NCBI GenBank assembly: GCA_900540635.1
Contig: UQGU01000006.1
Span: 1 to 62,861 of the forward strand
Length of the DNA: 62,861 nucleotides
Source of the DNA: an uncultured Eubacteriales bacterium
GTDB taxonomy: Bacteria > Bacillota > Clostridia > Oscillospirales > Oscillospiraceae
Direction: 5' to 3'
Both the position numbers and the translations under genes were made by a program. Shown here in pieces: positions 59,257-62,861 of this stretch (position 1 is the stretch's first letter; the number at the start of each line of letters is the position of its first letter). The notes beneath the pieces were generated by a model. It was not told the origin of the DNA, did no database searches, and worked only from the letters and a program-made list of their open reading frames with translations.

Positions 59257-59856
59257 ATGCAGTTCTTTCCCGCATCCCTGCAAAACCTGTCTGACCAGTT
59301 CGCCAGACTCCCCGGTATCGGCGGCAAAACCGCCCAGCGGCTTGCCTTCCATGTGCTGGAAATGCCGCTGGAGGAGGCCCAGGCCTTTGCAGATGCCATT
59401 CTGGAGGCCAAGCGCACGGTGCACACCTGCCCCTGCTGCCAGAATCTGACGGATCAGCCCCTGTGCCCCATCTGCGCGGATGAAACCAGAGACCATGGGA
59501 CCATCTGCGTGGTGGCAGAGCCCAAGGATGTGATTGCCATGGAGCGCTCCCGGGAGTACCGGGGGGTATACCATGTGCTCCACGGTGTCATTTCCCCTTT
59601 GAACCGGGTGACTCAGGACGATATCAAGATCCGGGAGCTGATGCTGCGCATTGGTGAGGGAGACGTGCAGGAGGTCATTATGGCCACGAACCCCGATACC
59701 GAGGGTGAGGCCACGGCCATGTACATTTCCCGGCTGCTGCGCCCTATGGGCATCAAGGTCACCCGCCTTGCCTACGGCGTTCCCGTGGGCAGCCAGCTGG
59801 AATATGCCGACGAAGTCACCCTGTCCCGCGCCCTGGAGGGCCGGCAGGAGATGTAA
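59257..59856 (+). CDS. recR: Recombination protein RecR
   Basis: Loader of RecA at gaps, ring-forming. 199 aa. HhH region (FARLPGIGGKTAQRLAFHVL), C4 zinc finger (CPCCQNLTDQPLCPIC), Toprim domain (ICVVAEPKDVIAMERS, ATNPDTEGEATAMYI) and the conserved C-terminus TRLAYGVPVGSQLEYADEVTLSRALEGR. Nine bases after ybaB. Confidence 0.97.
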   Translation: MQFFPASLQNLSDQFARLPGIGGKTAQRLAFHVLEMPLEEAQAFADAILEAKRTVHTCPCCQNLTDQPLCPICADETRDHGTICVVAEPKDVIAMERSREYRGVYHVLHGVISPLNRVTQDDIKIRELMLRIGEGDVQEVIMATNPDTEGEATAMYISRLLRPMGIKVTRLAYGVPVGSQLEYADEVTLSRALEGRQEM

Positions 59857-59861
59857 ATGAT

Positions 59862-59891
59862 AAGCCCCAGGTCTTTGCGGACCTGGGGCTT
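59862..59891. terminator. Terminator between recR and the hypothetical gene
   Basis: Perfect 12-bp stem (59862-59873 with 59880-59891), 6-nt loop. The U-tract is short on both strands. Confidence 0.65.
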
Positions 59892-59917
59892 ACTGCGTAA
59901 ATTTGGAACTTGGGAAT

Positions 59918-60361
59918 TTACTTCTCTTCGATAGACTCCGTTACGTTGGTTCGATACCGTTCTTCGCATTCCTGTATGTAATCAAAACACAACCCGCCGC
60001 CGCAAACGTAGGAAAAAGGGTCTTTGCAAATGGTACGGTCACTGTTGAGAAGAAAGGCCGGAATCATTTCTTTGCCGCTATGGTCTAAATAACGGATTTT
60101 GAAGGTAAACCCTGTTCGATTTGTGGAGAAACCGGCACGCTTCATGGGAATGCTCTGAATATTGGTTACGATGTATTCAATATCTTCCGGCGCTGTAATG
60201 AGAAAGCTCGTTCCCGTGCTTCCGTCGAACACGGATATACGCTCCACCTGAGATGGGGTCACATTCCTGCCGAAACGCTTTGGCAGAAAATAAGAAACAA
60301 CGGCACCCAATACCAGCACGGCAATTGCAATCAAGATCCAGATGTGTTTTCTCTTTTTCAT
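59918..60361 (-). CDS. Membrane-anchored protein of unknown function
   Basis: 147-aa protein, start ATG 60361 (MKKRKHIWILIAIAVLVLGA) after GAGGTC. One N-terminal span, then an outside domain with VERISVFDGSTGTSFLITAPEDIEYIVTNIQSI and a paired C...C (YVCGGGLCFDYIQEC). No family recognised. Lower GC than the genes before recR, like the next two genes. Confidence 0.72.
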   Translation of the reverse strand: MKKRKHIWILIAIAVLVLGAVVSYFLPKRFGRNVTPSQVERISVFDGSTGTSFLITAPEDIEYIVTNIQSIPMKRAGFSTNRTGFTFKIRYLDHSGKEMIPAFLLNSDRTICKDPFSYVCGGGLCFDYIQECEERYRTNVTESIEEK

Positions 60362-60397
60362 GTGAAATGACCTCACTGATAAACTGGAATTTTCAAA

Positions 60398-61000
60398 TTA
60401 GTCTTTGCAAATAACCTTTGAACCTTCACCATCAATTACAATTCCCTGACGGTTGTTAATTGGGCATAGATTCAAATCCGAAAACTCAGTCATTATTTTC
60501 TCGGTAACTTTCTTAAATGGTGCTGTAAGATAATGCGGAAGAACATAGAAATCAATCAAATCAAGCCCTGCATCATCTTCTTGTGAGTAGTCCTCCGGCT
60601 TTTCATCCATTTGCTCGATATATTGGATGCTTGGAGCGCATATAATTGCGCCTGCCGACTCGCCGATCATCAATTTTCCATTTGCCAATTCCTTTTTCAG
60701 TAGCCCATCAGTTCCCGTTTTACGGAGCTGGTCCATAAGAAAGAAAGAATTTCCGCCGGTAAAATATATCACATCTGCTTCTTCAAAAACAGACTGTATC
60801 GTTGAATAAGCCTCCGTTGAAATATCAATTTCAGTTACGATTGCTCCCAACTTTTTGAATAATTTTCGAGCCGAGCCGACATAACCGGTGTAGCCTTCAC
60901 GCAGTGAAGCTGTTGGAATAAATGCGACTTTCTTATTTTCAATTTCTTCCTTTATCAGACTTCCTACACTTGAAAAGTGCGAACATAAAAATAGTTTCAT
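60398..61000 (-). CDS. Peptidase E-like (S51 family) protein
   Basis: 200-aa class I glutamine-amidotransferase-fold hydrolase of the S51 type. Start ATG 61000 (MKLFLCSHFSSVGSLI) after AAAGGAG. The nucleophile serine lies in MIGESAGAIICAPS, and YFTGGNSFFLMDQL and FYVLPHYLTAPFKK match the family. Peptidase E cleaves Asp-X dipeptides. Many homologues are of unknown specificity. Confidence 0.9.
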   Translation of the reverse strand: MKLFLCSHFSSVGSLIKEEIENKKVAFIPTASLREGYTGYVGSARKLFKKLGAIVTEIDISTEAYSTIQSVFEEADVIYFTGGNSFFLMDQLRKTGTDGLLKKELANGKLMIGESAGAIICAPSIQYIEQMDEKPEDYSQEDDAGLDLIDFYVLPHYLTAPFKKVTEKIMTEFSDLNLCPINNRQGIVIDGEGSKVICKD

Positions 61001-61047
61001 CAATATTCTCCTTTATAAATACCGATTTATCTTTTTCTTTCTGAAAA

Positions 61048-61074
61048 TGGGCAATTCCGCAATGGAACTGCCCA
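61048..61074 (-). terminator. Terminator downstream of lysS
   Basis: Imperfect stem TGGGCAGTTCC/GGAATTGCCCA (61048-61074) followed on the minus strand by TTTTC. A second hairpin (61176-61212) abuts the lysS stop codon. No gene lies in 61001-61212. Confidence 0.6.
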
Positions 61075-61212
61075 TATATCTTTAAAATATGCGATTTTTA
61101 AGGCTCTGCACCGTTTCAAGCACCATTTGGTGTAAATTTGGTGTATTTGTGTATTTTCAGAGCTTTTTCACAAATGAAGTACATCCCGTTTTGTAAGGTA
61201 AAACGGTACTTC

Positions 61213-62861
61213 TTAATACAGCTTTGCACCAGCCGGGATGTGGTTATCAACCATCAGAAGATGGAGCTTTTCTTCTCCCTCTTCCTCATGGATTGCACTG
61301 AGGAGCATTCCACAGGATTCAATTCCCATCATGGCTCTCGGTGGCAGATTAGTGATCGCAATTAAGGTCTTTCCAACCAGCTCTTCCGGCTCGTAATAAG
61401 CGTGAATACCGCTTAAAATCGTACGATCTGTGCCTGTTCCATCATCCAGAGTGAACTGTAACAGCTTCTTGGATTTCTTAACAGCTTCACACGCTTTAAC
61501 CTTTACAGCTCTGAAATCTGACTTGCTGAAAGTATCGAAATCAACAAATTCCTCAAATAAAGGCTCTACCTTTACCTTGGAGAAGTCGATAACTTCTTCT
61601 TTCTCCGGTGCTGCTTCAGAAGTGCTGTTTGTTGTCTTGGAAACTTTCTTATCAGCGTCCAGGGACTTCATTGTCGGGAACAGAAGTACGTCTCTGATTG
61701 CCTGGCTGTCTGTAAGCAGCATAACCAGACGGTCAATTCCGTATCCGATACCACCTGTAGGCGGCATACCGATCTCCAGTGCATTCAGGAAATCTTCATC
61801 TGTGTGTTCTGCTTCGTCATCACCGGCTGCGGCATTGGCATCCTGTGCAGCGAAACGCTCACGCTGATCAATCGGATCATTTAACTCGGAGTATGCGTTA
61901 CACATCTCCCATGTATTACAGAATAACTCGAAACGCTCTACCTTGGTAGGATCGCTTGGTTTCTTCTTGGTCAGTGGAGAAATCTCGATCGGGTGATCCA
62001 TGATAAAGGTCGGCTGGATCAGTTCCTTCTCGCAGTATTCCTCGAAGAAGAGGTTGATGATATCACCCTTCTTATGACGCTCTTCGTATGCAATATGATG
62101 CTCATCTGCAAGCTTCTTTGCTGCTGCGTCATCCGGTACCTGATCAAAATCAATACCGGTATATTTCTTGATTGCATCGTTCATGGTTAAACGTGCAAAT
62201 GGCTTTCCAAGATCAATTTCTACACCATTGTAAGAGATCTTTGTTGATCCGCATACTTTTTCAGCGAGGTAACGGAACATGGACTCTGTCAGTTCCATCA
62301 TGCCTTCGTAATCGGTGTATGCCTGATACAGCTCCATCAGTGTAAATTCCGGATTGTGACGGGTATCAACACCCTCGTTACGGAATACACGGCCGATCTC
62401 GTATACACGCTCAAGACCACCAACGATCAATCTCTTTAAGTAAAGCTCAAGAGAAATACGAAGCTTTACATCTTCGTTCAATGCATTATAGTGTGTCTCG
62501 AATGGTCTTGCTGCTGCACCACCTGCATTTGCAACAAGCATCGGTGTCTCAACTTCCATGAAATCACGGTCAGCCAGGAAGTTACGGATCTCTTTGAGAA
62601 TCTTAGAACGCTTTACGAATACTTCCTTGCTCTCTTGGTTCATGATCAGGTCAATATATCTCTGACGATAACGCATATCTGTATCCGTAATTCCGTGATA
62701 TTTCTCCGGAAGGATCTGTAAGCTCTTACTTAACAGAGTCATCTTCTCTGCATGAACAGAGACCTCACCGGTCTTGGTACGGAATGCATATCCTTCCACG
62801 CCATAGATATCACCGATATCAGATTTCTTAAAATCTGCATAGGACTCTTCTCCGATAGCAT
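61213..62861 (-). CDS. lysS: Lysyl-tRNA synthetase fused to a tRNA-binding domain (partial)
   Basis: Class II LysRS truncated at its N-terminus by the window edge (the frame runs on through AIGEESYADFKKSDIGDIYG). Motif 1 lies around FLADRDFMEVETPMLV, motif 2 is RVFRNEGVDTRHNPEFT, and motif 3 is GIGYGIDRLVMLL. After the usual LysRS end, an acidic linker (TSEAAPEKEEVIDFSK) leads to a MetG-C/Trbp111-type OB domain (FDTFSKSDFRAVKVKACEAV, LPPRAMMGIESCGMLLSA) that binds tRNA elbows. Lower GC and different codon use from the bulk of the window. Confidence 0.95.
   Translation of the reverse strand, partial: AIGEESYADFKKSDIGDIYGVEGYAFRTKTGEVSVHAEKMTLLSKSLQILPEKYHGITDTDMRYRQRYIDLIMNQESKEVFVKRSKILKEIRNFLADRDFMEVETPMLVANAGGAAARPFETHYNALNEDVKLRISLELYLKRLIVGGLERVYEIGRVFRNEGVDTRHNPEFTLMELYQAYTDYEGMMELTESMFRYLAEKVCGSTKISYNGVEIDLGKPFARLTMNDAIKKYTGIDFDQVPDDAAAKKLADEHHIAYEERHKKGDIINLFFEEYCEKELIQPTFIMDHPIEISPLTKKKPSDPTKVERFELFCNTWEMCNAYSELNDPIDQRERFAAQDANAAAGDDEAEHTDEDFLNALEIGMPPTGGIGYGIDRLVMLLTDSQAIRDVLLFPTMKSLDADKKVSKTTNSTSEAAPEKEEVIDFSKVKVEPLFEEFVDFDTFSKSDFRAVKVKACEAVKKSKKLLQFTLDDGTGTDRTILSGIHAYYEPEELVGKTLIAITNLPPRAMMGIESCGMLLSAIHEEEGEEKLHLLMVDNHIPAGAKLY

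Overview
The window is a 62.9 kb piece of a moderately GC-rich Firmicutes chromosome, most likely a strictly anaerobic clostridium of the Oscillospirales (Oscillospiraceae/Ruminococcaceae) type. The evidence is the gene content and order: a large Bacillus/Clostridium-type SRP RNA between acpP and dnaX, scpA-scpB-DUF2953-ytfJ (GerW family)-dacB-rluB, ecfA1-ecfA2-ecfT-truA, DUF1292 and DUF3793 proteins, flavodoxin, strong SD sequences and frequent TTG/GTG starts. No tRNA, rRNA, CRISPR array, transposase or phage gene was seen.

Layout. 1-1000: rplM-rpsI (minus strand) behind a near-consensus promoter. 1118-4214: ttcA-like, a small membrane protein, dusB and an M23 peptidase (plus). 4163-11003: the most unusual locus. 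It holds a minus-strand operon of a NifH-like protein, a NifD-like protein and a BtuF/BtuC/BtuD-type ABC importer whose ATPase is frameshifted. A divergent LysR gene lies upstream, and beyond it a minus-strand cobalamin riboswitch with its own promoter and terminator. 11121-15792: a split chromate transporter, then znuA-znuC-znuB-trmO (minus) and a small acidic protein. 16091-18206: flavodoxin, DUF3793 protein and a 42-aa membrane protein behind a DtxR-like operator, then a LysR. 18338-22882: a cytidylate-kinase-like protein, a MATE pump, an ECF sigma/anti-sigma pair and a membrane protein.

22953-27865: the ribosomal/transcription block rpmG-secE-nusG-rplK-rplA and rplJ-rplL (with L10 leader), interrupted by an AT-rich insert carrying a RelB/YafQ toxin-antitoxin pair and two small membrane genes, one with an in-frame stop. 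28010-31444: ruvX, a split TauE exporter, a PrsA-like foldase, a structured-RNA candidate and a DUF1292 gene. 31704-41486: PBP1A with an inserted zinc ribbon, an rRNA-type methyltransferase, the ECF vitamin-transporter module, truA, clpE and a YtxH-like protein. 41640-48209: an OMP-decarboxylase-like protein and a LysR/SLC13 permease/tandem hydrolase/MFS catabolic cluster. 48294-49979: an ECF sigma factor with a long C-terminal extension and a small membrane protein. 50080-59891: scpAB to rluB, an RpiR regulator with a BaiN-like flavoprotein, acpP, SRP RNA, dnaX-ybaB-recR. 59918-62861: a lower-GC tail with a hypothetical protein, a peptidase E homologue and the 3' part of a lysS fused to a MetG-type tRNA-binding domain.

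Main result. The nitrogenase-like pair with a metal-chelate/corrinoid-type importer, the divergent LysR and the upstream cobalamin riboswitch look like one regulatory unit. The riboswitch terminator carries its U-tract on the minus strand, 8 bp past the lysR stop codon. If it is read through, the RNA runs antisense to lysR and on towards the NifH-like gene. This suggests corrinoid sensing of a nitrogenase-like reductase plus importer, possibly acting on an imported tetrapyrrole or metal chelate. The substrate is unknown. Two other genes (the M23 peptidase and the first TauE half) have their ribosome binding sites or start codons built into terminator-like hairpins.
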